Source of the DNA: SBAX01 sp964646605
Lineage (GTDB): Bacteria; Planctomycetota; Phycisphaerae; UBA1845
Reading direction: 5' to 3'
Length of the DNA stretch: 64,000 bases
Assembly: GCA_964646605.1 (NCBI GenBank)
Contig: CAZYEX010000108.1
Coordinates: 1 to 64,000, forward strand
Below are positions 32,777 to 41,037 of the stretch, piece by piece; position 1 is the first letter of the stretch; each line of letters starts with the position of its first letter. The notes beneath the pieces were generated by a model. It did not search any database. It had not been told where the DNA came from and saw nothing but the letters and a program-made list of their open reading frames with translations. Made by a program: the position numbers and the translations under genes.

Positions 32777-33874
32777 TCATCTCCCCGGTGAAAAAAAGGT
32801 CCGTAGACTGTCGTAGATATCGTCCTTGGAGTTCACGCGACTGGTCACGATGCCGGCCTCCTTGGCGAAATGCTCCAGAAGGACGTTGATAAAGTTCCCG
32901 CTGCCATAGGCGCTGGCGACTTGGCAGTATCCGAACAGGTTGAGCGACGGCATCAGGTGCTCGCGCATGATCGTGCAACATTCCCGGCTGTCGGATTCGC
33001 TGCTGTTGTCGCCGTCGGAAAAATGAAAAAGATATACATTCCACTCCGAGGGGGCGTAGTGGGAGGTGATCAGTTCTCGAGCCAAACGGAATGCACTGCT
33101 GATGCGCGTTCCGCCGTCCTCGCGTATGCGAAAAAAGGTCTCTCGGTCGACCTCGCCGGCGCGTACGTCATGAACGATGTATCGACTCTCGATCCCTTGA
33201 TAGTTCCTGCGAAGCCAGGCGTCGATCCAGAAGGCCTCCAGGCGGACCAGCTCCTTCTGCTCATCCCCCATCGAACCGGATACGTCCATCATGTAGATGA
33301 TGACCGCGTTGGACTGCGGATTCAGGACCGTCTTCCAACTGCGGTAGACTTTGTCGCGGCGCTCGAAGATGATTCGTGGGGAGTCGGGGTTGTATAATCC
33401 AGACATGATCTGGCGGCGCAGCGCCCTACGGAACGTCCGCTTGAAGTGTCGAAGCGACTCGGGACCGGATTGGCGCATGCCGCTGTAGCGATCGCGCTCC
33501 GCCGTGAGACGGTGCTTTCCCTTGGGGCGAATGCGAGGAAGTTTCAATTCCTCGCCGAGAATCTCGGCCAGTTCATCGAGGCCGACATCGACTTCCAGGA
33601 TATGGTTGCCCTCTCCGGTGCCGCCGGGACCCATTCCGCCTTCGCCGCCGACCCCGTCGCCGACCTTGCCGTCGCCGCGCCCGACGCCGGAATCGTCATT
33701 GTCGCCGTAACGAAAATGAGGAATGTCAATACCGTGGACGGGGATGCTGATGTATTTTCTTCCCTCGCGGCCCAGAAGCTCGCCGCGGGTCAGAAACTTG
33801 CGCAGATCATCACGGATTTTTCCCTTGACGATGCGCCTGAATCTCTGATGATCCTTGTCGATCTGAAACGCCAT
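32777..33874 (-). CDS. yeaH: YeaH/YhbH family protein (DUF444, VWA-like)
   Basis: 365 residues from the ATG at 33872-33874 (MAFQIDKDHQRFRRIVKGKI). The early ISIPVHGIDIPHFRYG block and a Gly-rich linker precede the VWA-like domain with MMDVSGSMGDEQK (MIDAS) and later FHFSDGDN. It forms an operon with prkA upstream (99 nt) and spoVR downstream, the same trio as yeaG-yeaH-ycgB of enterobacteria, where it is induced by starvation. Confidence 0.95.
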   Translation of the reverse strand: MAFQIDKDHQRFRRIVKGKIRDDLRKFLTRGELLGREGRKYISIPVHGIDIPHFRYGDNDDSGVGRGDGKVGDGVGGEGGMGPGGTGEGNHILEVDVGLDELAEILGEELKLPRIRPKGKHRLTAERDRYSGMRQSGPESLRHFKRTFRRALRRQIMSGLYNPDSPRIIFERRDKVYRSWKTVLNPQSNAVIIYMMDVSGSMGDEQKELVRLEAFWIDAWLRRNYQGIESRYIVHDVRAGEVDRETFFRIREDGGTRISSAFRLARELITSHYAPSEWNVYLFHFSDGDNSSESDSRECCTIMREHLMPSLNLFGYCQVASAYGSGNFINVLLEHFAKEAGIVTSRVNSKDDIYDSLRTFFSPGR

Positions 33875-33973
33875 GTTCCCGAACACCCTCCGCGGAGGGG
33901 ACCGCAAGGCCGCCCATTCGCCCATCCCCGGGCGCTGCAAAACCGGCGTGCCGCATCACGGCCATTCCCTACC

Positions 33974-36040
33974 CTACTTCTTCTTTTCCTCCTTGGCGTC
34001 CCCTCGGGCGAAAATGCTGGCGACGTAGTTGAGCACGTCCGTGGCACTGGTCTCATTGTATCCGAAGTACTTGATGAGCCGTTGCTTCACGACGTCGATT
34101 TTCGCCTGGGTCTCATCGTCCACCACGCCGGACACGACGTTTTTCAGTTTGATCGTGTCGCGCTGGTCCTCGAACAGCTTCAGTTCCAACGCTTTGTGCA
34201 GTCGGGCGTTGGTATGATAATCGAACTTTTTTCCGTCGAGCGAAAGAGCGCCAATGTAGTTCATGATCTCCTGGCGGAAATCATCCTTGCGGCTTTCGGG
34301 AATATCTATTTTCTCCTCGATGGAGCGCATGAGCCGCTCGTCGGGAGGCTCGTCCTTGCCGGTGTAACGGTTGCGCACCCGCTCGTGCTGGGTATAGGCG
34401 CGGACGTTTTCAATATAGTTCGAGCACAGGCGGGCGATGGCGTCCTCATCGGCGCTGATGGCCCGTTGCACCTCCGATTTGAGAATATCTTCGTATTCCT
34501 CGCGGATCATCACCAAGAGTTCGCGGTAGCGGTTGCGGATCTCTTCATCGGTGATCAAACTGTGATGAGACAAACCCGATTCGAGCTCGTTCATCACCAT
34601 GAAGGGGTTGATGCACTTTTCCTGAATCGCTTGGTCGCTGACCAGTGCATTGGAGAGTTTGTCCTGGATATATCGCGGGCTGATGCCCTGCATACCTTCG
34701 CGCGGGGCTTCGTCGCGCAACTCGCGCACGGAGTCCTCGGTGAAGTTGGGGATGCTCTTACCATTGTACAACTTCACCTTTTGCATGAGGGTGAGTCCGG
34801 CCTTCTTGGGTTCCTCCAAGCGCGTGAGCACCGCCCACATGGCCGCCATTTCGATGGTATGCGGCGCAATATGGATGCCGCGAATGCGTTCTTTGTTGAA
34901 GTCCTTGTTGTAAATGGCGATCTCGTCGTCCAGGCGAATGTTGTAGGGTATATCAATCTTGATGGTACGATCGCGGAACGCTTCCATGAGTTCGTTCGAC
35001 TGGAGCTTCTTGTACTCGGGCTCATTGGTATGCCCGATGATGACTTCGTCGATGTGCGTCTGAGCGAACTTCTTGGGCTTGATGACGTGCTCCTGCGACG
35101 CCCCGAGCAGGTCGTAGAGAAACGCCACGTCAAGTTTGAGCACTTCGATGAACTCGATCATGCCGCGATTGGCGATGTTGAGTTCTCCGTCGAAGTTGAA
35201 AGCGCGGGGATCGCTGTCCGTGCCGTACTCGGCGATCTTGCGGTAGTTGATGTCCCCGGTGAGTTCCGTGGAATCCTGGTTCTTTTCGTCCTTGGGCTGG
35301 AAGGTGCCGATGCCCACGCGGTCCTTTTCACTGAGGACCAATCTGCGGACGTGGATGTGATCCATGACCTTCCGCCAGTCGCCGCCGTAGCGCAGCAGCA
35401 GATCATCGAACATCCGGCGGCAGAAGGGATCGAGCGAGCCGTCGATGCGGATCTGGGCCCCTTCCCCGAGGTCCTGATTGATGTGCGTCAAGACCGCCTT
35501 GCGTCCCTCGGGCGGGATCAGCTTGAGGGGCTCTTCGTGCATGGGGCAGGGATGGATGCACATCTTGCCGTTTTCGTCGGGTATGTGCCACGAGAAGGTA
35601 TAGACCGCTCCCTCATCGAGCTTGGAGTAGTACTCCAATCCCTTCTTCAGAAGGCGGGCGATGGTGCTCTTCGAGGAACCGACCGGGCCGTGAAGCAAGA
35701 GAATCCGACGCTCCGTGCCGTACTGATGGGCGGCGGACTTGAAGAAATCGACCAGGTTCATCAGCGGCCGGTCCAGGCCGTAAATGGCGTCGGCGCCGCT
35801 GTCGATGGGATCATCGAAAAACTTGTAGCGGACGAGTTCCTGGCGGAGCATCGAATAGCGCCGCTGCCCGAAGTGCATCACCATGTCGTACATTCGTTGG
35901 AAGGCGTTGCGGGCGATGCGCGGATTGCTGGTCACCAGGCCGAGGTATTCCTGAAAGGAACCTTCCCAATGCTGCTCGCGAAAGCGATCGGGGTTGAGGT
36001 GCTGCTCTACGACGCTAAAAAGGTCCTGGGCCGTTGTCAT
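33974..36040 (-). CDS. prkA: PrkA serine protein kinase
   Basis: 688 residues from the ATG at 36038-36040 (MTTAQDLFSVVEQ), with a GGGAG upstream. The N-terminal AAA-like domain has the P-loop GPVGSSKST and HPCPMHEEPLKLIP; the kinase-like C-terminal domain follows. First gene of the prkA-yeaH-spoVR operon; homologues are B. subtilis PrkA and E. coli YeaG (about 640 aa). Expected role: stress or stationary-phase signalling. A consensus-like promoter lies about 170 nt upstream. Confidence 0.96.
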   Translation of the reverse strand: MTTAQDLFSVVEQHLNPDRFREQHWEGSFQEYLGLVTSNPRIARNAFQRMYDMVMHFGQRRYSMLRQELVRYKFFDDPIDSGADAIYGLDRPLMNLVDFFKSAAHQYGTERRILLLHGPVGSSKSTIARLLKKGLEYYSKLDEGAVYTFSWHIPDENGKMCIHPCPMHEEPLKLIPPEGRKAVLTHINQDLGEGAQIRIDGSLDPFCRRMFDDLLLRYGGDWRKVMDHIHVRRLVLSEKDRVGIGTFQPKDEKNQDSTELTGDINYRKIAEYGTDSDPRAFNFDGELNIANRGMIEFIEVLKLDVAFLYDLLGASQEHVIKPKKFAQTHIDEVIIGHTNEPEYKKLQSNELMEAFRDRTIKIDIPYNIRLDDEIAIYNKDFNKERIRGIHIAPHTIEMAAMWAVLTRLEEPKKAGLTLMQKVKLYNGKSIPNFTEDSVRELRDEAPREGMQGISPRYIQDKLSNALVSDQAIQEKCINPFMVMNELESGLSHHSLITDEEIRNRYRELLVMIREEYEDILKSEVQRAISADEDAIARLCSNYIENVRAYTQHERVRNRYTGKDEPPDERLMRSIEEKIDIPESRKDDFRQEIMNYIGALSLDGKKFDYHTNARLHKALELKLFEDQRDTIKLKNVVSGVVDDETQAKIDVVKQRLIKYFGYNETSATDVLNYVASIFARGDAKEEKKK

Positions 36041-36215
36041 ACACGCCGATCTCCCTTCCGACGTCGTCCTTCGCGCCGGGTTCGGTTGCGGTCGTCGCAC
36101 GGAATCGGGGAGGGGTTGTACGTGCGATGGGCTCCGGCGCGTGCATCCGTTCGCCGATCCGTCGGAACGTTTCGGTCGACCGTCGCCTTCCAGGCCGCTT
36201 CCCAATAGTCACTCA

Positions 36216-36244
36216 ACTTTAGGACCCTGCCACGCCGGAGTCAA
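36216..36244 (-). promoter_or_regulatory. sigma70-like promoter of the prkA operon
   Basis: On the minus strand: TTGACT (36239-36244), a 17 nt spacer, then TAAAGT (36216-36221). It would give a leader of about 165-170 nt before prkA. I see no -24/-12 sigma54 element in the 417 nt gap (36041-36457), which otherwise shows no gene. Confidence 0.5.
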
Positions 36245-36457
36245 CGAACCACGGCACCAAAGTGTCCTGCAACGCGACCGTTCCGAACGTACTCCCGCGC
36301 TCCGCCGCCTGCCGGGCGCGGTGACCAGTAGTCGATATCGACCGCGGGCGTTGTCCTCTGTTGAAAGAGTTTCAGTTGGGCCGTGAATGGGTGGGCTTGG
36401 CGTGCATGGACGAGCCCTGCCGGGACCTACAAGTCAATTGCGGCGACCGATATTCTC

Positions 36458-37558
36458 TCAGGTGGGTTGGCTTGGGGCGGTGTTGCGCGGGTCCGCAAAT
36501 CCCATTGCGGAATCGACAATTTTCCGCAGGCGGCGCGTAGCCGAGGGAACATCCGCATGGGCGATGACCGCCTGGCAGACACACAGGCCGCAAGGCGTTT
36601 GGCGGAGCACGTCGCCCGCGTTCGACTCAGTGATCCCGCCGATGGCTACCACAGGAATCGAGGTCACTTTCCTCGCGGCGGCGAGCAAGGCAGGGCCGGC
36701 GATATGCGCCTGGGGCTTGGTCGGCGAGTCGAACATGGGGCCGACGGCGATGTAGTCGGGCGCGACGGCGGCGGCCGCTCGGACCTGGTCGATGGTGTGC
36801 GTGCTGACGCCCACCAGCATGGTGGGGGGAAGAATGCGACGCGCCGCCGCGACGGGCAAGTCGTCCTGTCCCAAGTGTACGCCGTCCGCGCTCGCCGCTA
36901 GAGCGATGTCGGGACGGTCGTTGACCACGGATAGGACGGCATGGTCCCGGCAGAGCCTGGCGAGCTTTTTGGCGCGCTCCAAGAGCCCACGGTCGGAAAG
37001 GTCCTTCTCGCGCAGTTGAATGCAGTCCGCCCCGCCGTCGATCGCGGCGCGGGCCGTCTCGAACCAATCACCGCGGCAAAGCGACTCCGTCAGGAGCACA
37101 TAGAGGCGAACGCGCGCGAAGCGTTGGCGAGCTTGCGTCGTCAAGACGAGGCGGCGTTCGAGGTCGTATCCTTGGTATCGAAGGCGTTCGACGGCGCGGG
37201 CGAAGTCGATATTGATGGTCTTGCCGAATTCCTCCAATACGCGAAGGGCTTCGCTGAGGCGCTTGGCCGCGGCGACGGCGACTTCGGATGCGTCCCCGCG
37301 CCGATACTCCGTATCCACGGCGATTTCGCGCCCGACATCGCCACCCACGTCGCGACACTCGACCCCCGAACCCCTGTCGTCCGTCGGGGAGTAGAACCGT
37401 CGCTGGGCGTCGGCAAGAGCGTGGCGAAGTTCCTTGATGGGCGCTGCCAGACCCGCGTCATCTAGCGCAAACCGCGCATATTCCTCCATGACCCGCAACG
37501 CCTCGCGGGCCCGGTTGAAGTTGGCGTCGAGAATGCGAAGGCAAGCAGGGTCCGACAT
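36458..37558 (-). CDS. thiE: Thiamine-phosphate synthase with N-terminal ThiD2-type domain
   Basis: 366 residues. Residues 1-145 form the ThiD2/ThiE-associated domain (RILDANFNRAREALRVMEEYARF, and a second RLSEALRVLEEFGK). Residues 150-345 are the ThiE TIM barrel: CIQLREKDL, VVNDRPDIALAASADGVHLGQDDLP, IAVGPMFDSPTKP and VVAIGGI. The enzyme joins HMP-PP and thiazole phosphate to thiamine phosphate; the N-terminal domain is reported as an alternative HMP-P kinase in cyanobacterial fusions. No TPP riboswitch is visible upstream. Confidence 0.93.
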   Translation of the reverse strand: MSDPACLRILDANFNRAREALRVMEEYARFALDDAGLAAPIKELRHALADAQRRFYSPTDDRGSGVECRDVGGDVGREIAVDTEYRRGDASEVAVAAAKRLSEALRVLEEFGKTINIDFARAVERLRYQGYDLERRLVLTTQARQRFARVRLYVLLTESLCRGDWFETARAAIDGGADCIQLREKDLSDRGLLERAKKLARLCRDHAVLSVVNDRPDIALAASADGVHLGQDDLPVAAARRILPPTMLVGVSTHTIDQVRAAAAVAPDYIAVGPMFDSPTKPQAHIAGPALLAAARKVTSIPVVAIGGITESNAGDVLRQTPCGLCVCQAVIAHADVPSATRRLRKIVDSAMGFADPRNTAPSQPT

Positions 37559-37892
37559 TCCAGCACCTTCAACGGTCGGCGGTTCCTGGCACGCCGGCCT
37601 GAGCTTCGTCCATGGATCTCCGCCACCCCCAGCCGAGCCGCACCGGTACTATGGGGCCTATCCCACGACAGTGTAGCGATCGGAGTTCGGGGGTGCGAAG
37701 CACATCCTTCGCTCCGCCCGAAGGTGGTGTTGTTTCGAGGGCGCTTCCTTTGAGAATATCGGTCCCACCGGCCACGCCGTAACCTATCCATGAGTCGGCG
37801 ATCCCTTGGACCACAGAACCCCCCTGCGGCATCCGATGAACGATGGACGTTTCTGGTGAGTCAGGCTAAGTTCATTTACGGAGTGTCAAACC
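37559..37892. other. Intergenic region without a recognised feature
   Basis: 334 nt between divergently read thiE and the lipoprotein gene. I see no gene, riboswitch or clear promoter apart from the GGAGTG ribosome binding site for the lipoprotein gene. Confidence 0.5.
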
Positions 37893-38498
37893 ATGACGGG
37901 ACGAACGATGCAAATTGCGGGCGTTTTGGCGGCGGTGGGCCTTGTGTTGTCGGCCGGGTGCGGAGGCGCGGGCGGCGGCGCCTTGCCGGACGCGGTGACC
38001 CTCGAACTACCCGACGGTACGACGGTCGAGGTCGATCAGGGGGCAGGCGCGCCGTCGCTGGAGAATACCACCTGGCAATTCTATCGCACCGCGGGCTCGG
38101 CGCAGTCGCTGCCCTTCGTCACCATCACCTTCGGCGAGGGCGGGACTCTGGAACGCTTCGACGACAACACCTTCGCGACGCCGATTTTCGGGGACAGCGT
38201 CGTCTTTGATGGGGAGCGGCACACCACGACCCAAAAGGGGTTGACCTACTCGGCGGCGACCTTTGGGGCGGAGACGTCGGATGCCACGGGCTTCACCTTC
38301 GAGGGTCGATTGGCGGCCTTTGCCGCGGGGATCGAGGCGGCAACGGCCACGGCGACGGCGGCGGCGACGTTCGACGCCGATGATCCCGACACGGTGGTGG
38401 GCACCTTCACCTTCACCAGCCGGGTCACCCTGGCCTCCATCCCCGAAGGCAACACGGACGACGAGTTCACCTTCATCGGGCATCGAGTGACAGAGTAG
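37893..38498 (+). CDS. Putative lipoprotein of unknown function
   Basis: 201 residues. Signal peptide with lipobox LSAGC (Cys about 23), then a Gly linker and a beta-rich domain (WQFYRTAGSAQSLPFVTITF, GLTYSAATF). An Ala/Thr-rich run (about 148-165) and GTFTFTSRVTL follow near the end. No family recognised. It converges with the LVIVD-type gene, 21 nt apart. Confidence 0.7.
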   Translation: MTGRTMQIAGVLAAVGLVLSAGCGGAGGGALPDAVTLELPDGTTVEVDQGAGAPSLENTTWQFYRTAGSAQSLPFVTITFGEGGTLERFDDNTFATPIFGDSVVFDGERHTTTQKGLTYSAATFGAETSDATGFTFEGRLAAFAAGIEAATATATAAATFDADDPDTVVGTFTFTSRVTLASIPEGNTDDEFTFIGHRVTE

Positions 38499-38519
38499 CG
38501 GCACGAAGGTCCCAGCGCG

Positions 38520-40415
38520 CTACGGGCAGGCCGTGGCGCCGGACAGGGGATAGGGCAGGCCCTTGAAGGCATCGACGGTCAAGGTCACATCCAAGGCGTC
38601 GATCACTTGGTCGGGTGCGGAAGGGTAGAGGTCGGCCTGGGGCACGGTCGGAGCCCCGGGGACCTGCTTGAACTTGTCGATTTGTCCGACGATGTCGAAG
38701 GCGTCGACAATGCCGTCGGGCTCCAGGCCCCCCCCGGATCCGATGATGTCGCCCCATAGGGCGGAGGTGGATACCGGCGTGGCGGTGGAGAAGTTGGCCT
38801 CCACGGATCGCGCACATAACGTGCGGATGGCCTGAATCTCGTACGACCCGCCGGGCACGATCGCCGGGTCGGCGATCTCCATGGCCCCTACCGACCCCCA
38901 ATCCATGAAGGCAGGAGTGCAGCGTAGCCGCGAGCGCATGAGGCTGGTCGGCGGGTTCGTTCCGTCGATGAACGACGCCGGTCGATCGAGCCAGAACGTC
39001 GATCCCTCCAAGGATTCAAACGGCGGGGGCATATCCAGAATCCGAAGCCGCAGCGCGGTGTACTCACCAGCGCTGCCCGGGATGACGCTCAGGTAACGGT
39101 TTTTGGCGACGAAAGGGACCCGCGCTTGCGGCGCCTCCGGCGGGGTGCAGGTTGGTCCGACGGCCTCGGAGGGATCCAGAACGAACAAACCGGCCTGCAT
39201 GTCGGAGATGAGGATAGACCCGCTGGGCAGCCCGCCGTAACAACCCCAGGCCCCGTTGAAGCTGCGTCCGTTGTTAAAGGGGTAGGTGTCGAAATATCCG
39301 ACTTCGTGGGCGGCGTTGACATTGGCGATGTCCTGGACGCGGTATCCCGTGGTGTAGTTGGCCTGGTGCGTGAAGTTGCCGCGGACGTACTGGTTGTGGT
39401 CGATGGAGATTTGGCCGTTGGTGAAGCTGGTCACCAAGAACGGGGCGCTAAGGTTCGACACGTTGACCACATAAGTCGTCGTCGTGGGAACCAACCCTTG
39501 CGACTCATCCAATTCGTCGTCGATCACCACGTGTTGCCGGTCGGCGGTGAGCTCCCCCTGGTGGCAATAGGCGAGCGTGGGGTAGGTCAAAGTGGCCATC
39601 GTGAACATATTGGATTTTGTGGTTACGTCCACGATTTTCAAACCCTGTCCGCCGCAATAACAGAAGGCGATTTCGCGCCCCGCGTAGGGGCCTTCGTTGT
39701 AGGTCACGATTTGGGCGGCGTGTACGTACGTGGCTTGGATCATCTGCCCGGCGATCTGCGGCGAGGCCGGGTTGGCGAGATTGATGGCGACCAGTCGTCC
39801 GCCGCCCAGGTTGGACCCGGAGAGATACGCGAAGCGACTCTGGGTATTGAGATACAAGGTGTGCGAGGTCTGGAGTCCGCTCTGGTTGAAGACCCCCGCC
39901 AGCGTTACCCGTCGAGTCGGCGGATCGATCTCCGAAAGGTTGATGATCTGCATGCCCCCGCCGGACTCGTTGACGTTGTAGGCGTAGGGCCAAAGGACCT
40001 TCATGTCGCTCCAGATGGAATTCGAGTCGCTGATCGCCCCCACGACGAACGGGTTGTAGGGGTCGGTTACATCGACGAAGCCCGTTCCCACGCGCAGGCC
40101 GAGAACGGCGTACTCGCGGCCCAACTTGGAGACGAACCCCCACACATCGTTGGCGCAGACGTTGGTGGAGGAAGGGTTACAGGTGGTGTTGGTGGAGAAC
40201 TGTTGAGGGAGAACTTGACTGAGGAGGGCCACGTCCTGAGAATCGAAGACCGCTGCGGTCGAACCGCCGGCGACCGCGACGTCATCGGACATGGCTTGGC
40301 GTTCCAGGTCCTCCTCGGTGAGCCATGGTGGGATCGACACGGCGCGCTGGGCCGTAACCGCGAACCCCAACAGCATCACGCCAACAAAAAGGCCCGTCCG
40401 AGCGGATCCGCCCAT
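38520..40415 (-). CDS. Secreted LVIVD-repeat (choice-of-anchor B-like) protein with dockerin-like tail
   Basis: 631 residues from the ATG at 40413-40415, with AGGAGG 8 nt upstream. Signal peptide, then repeats of the type GTGFVDVTDPYNPFVVG, GGGMQIINLSEIDPP and GLKIVDVTTKSN typical of LVIVD propellers. The C-terminal 60 residues contain two dockerin-like units, EPDGIVDAFDIVGQIDKF and VIDALDVTLTVDAF. Such tails mark planctomycete extracellular proteins. Function unknown, probably extracellular or surface-bound. Confidence 0.85.
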   Translation of the reverse strand: MGGSARTGLFVGVMLLGFAVTAQRAVSIPPWLTEEDLERQAMSDDVAVAGGSTAAVFDSQDVALLSQVLPQQFSTNTTCNPSSTNVCANDVWGFVSKLGREYAVLGLRVGTGFVDVTDPYNPFVVGAISDSNSIWSDMKVLWPYAYNVNESGGGMQIINLSEIDPPTRRVTLAGVFNQSGLQTSHTLYLNTQSRFAYLSGSNLGGGRLVAINLANPASPQIAGQMIQATYVHAAQIVTYNEGPYAGREIAFCYCGGQGLKIVDVTTKSNMFTMATLTYPTLAYCHQGELTADRQHVVIDDELDESQGLVPTTTTYVVNVSNLSAPFLVTSFTNGQISIDHNQYVRGNFTHQANYTTGYRVQDIANVNAAHEVGYFDTYPFNNGRSFNGAWGCYGGLPSGSILISDMQAGLFVLDPSEAVGPTCTPPEAPQARVPFVAKNRYLSVIPGSAGEYTALRLRILDMPPPFESLEGSTFWLDRPASFIDGTNPPTSLMRSRLRCTPAFMDWGSVGAMEIADPAIVPGGSYEIQAIRTLCARSVEANFSTATPVSTSALWGDIIGSGGGLEPDGIVDAFDIVGQIDKFKQVPGAPTVPQADLYPSAPDQVIDALDVTLTVDAFKGLPYPLSGATACP

Positions 40416-40561
40416 CGGTTCACCCTCCTGGAATCTGCCACCCCACGTCCCCGGCACCCCTATGCCCCCCACGGCAGGTCGGCGACCCATAAGTATATCC
40501 GATTGGCGAGCGTTTGGAAACACCCCATCCGTCGCATTCTCGAGCCCTGGCCGGGTCTGCG

Positions 40562-40936
40562 TTATTGGGGACAAGTGACTTCCAGAAGGTTCGCTTCCGG
40601 GTCCTGAAAATAGATGGACAGGGCGACGCCGTGGTCGATGGGCCCGCGGAAATTGATGCCGCGGCCCGCCAGATGGCGTTGTGCGGCCTCAAACCCGGCC
40701 CGATCGGTCCGCCAAGCCACTCGATGCCAGCCGGGCGTGCCGTCTGTCCGCTTTGCCGTGTCCCCCGTGCTTTGGAACAGCGCCAGCGTTGTCCCCCCCG
40801 CGCCGATCATGATCGGCTCGGGATTCCAACGACAAACTTCGACCAGCCCCAGGACCTCGCCGTACCAGCGGATGGCTGCGGGGATGTCGCGCACGAACAG
40901 CTCTACGTGGTCGATTCCCTCGACGCGAAACGTCAT
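40562..40936 (-). CDS. VOC family (glyoxalase-like) protein
   Basis: 124 residues from the ATG at 40934-40936 with a GGAGG 4 nt upstream. Single VOC module: VEGIDHVELFVRDIPAAIRWYGEVLGL at the start, HRVAWRTDRAGFEAA in the middle and the metal-binding Glu in IYFQDPEANLLEV at the end. The His/Glu metal ligands look intact. The substrate cannot be told from sequence. Confidence 0.88.
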   Translation of the reverse strand: MTFRVEGIDHVELFVRDIPAAIRWYGEVLGLVEVCRWNPEPIMIGAGGTTLALFQSTGDTAKRTDGTPGWHRVAWRTDRAGFEAAQRHLAGRGINFRGPIDHGVALSIYFQDPEANLLEVTCPQ

Positions 40937-41037
40937 TCGTCCTCCAGGCACACCCGTCCGTTGCGGCGCGGTGCGGGGAGGCTACAGTATCGCAACCTCT
41001 CGCCGCTGTCAGCCGCCGACGGAGGGACGCAAGCACG

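Noticed and set aside
33446..36208. A 920-codon plus-strand frame across yeaH/prkA, and similarly long antisense frames at 1197-2828, 29532-31181, 42124-43578 and 60246-61256.
   Set aside because: They are mirror frames of well-supported genes in GC-rich DNA. Their translations lack any domain logic, and the opposite strand carries clear family motifs.
17060..37610. Candidate sigma54 promoters (TGGCAC hits at about 17082, 25442 and 37588).
   Set aside because: None has GC ten bases after the GG as needed for the -12 element. Two of them are parts of palindromic repeats.
37559..37790. Possible TPP riboswitch before thiE.
   Set aside because: No CTGAGA or GGATAA-type core on the minus strand; the matches were too partial.
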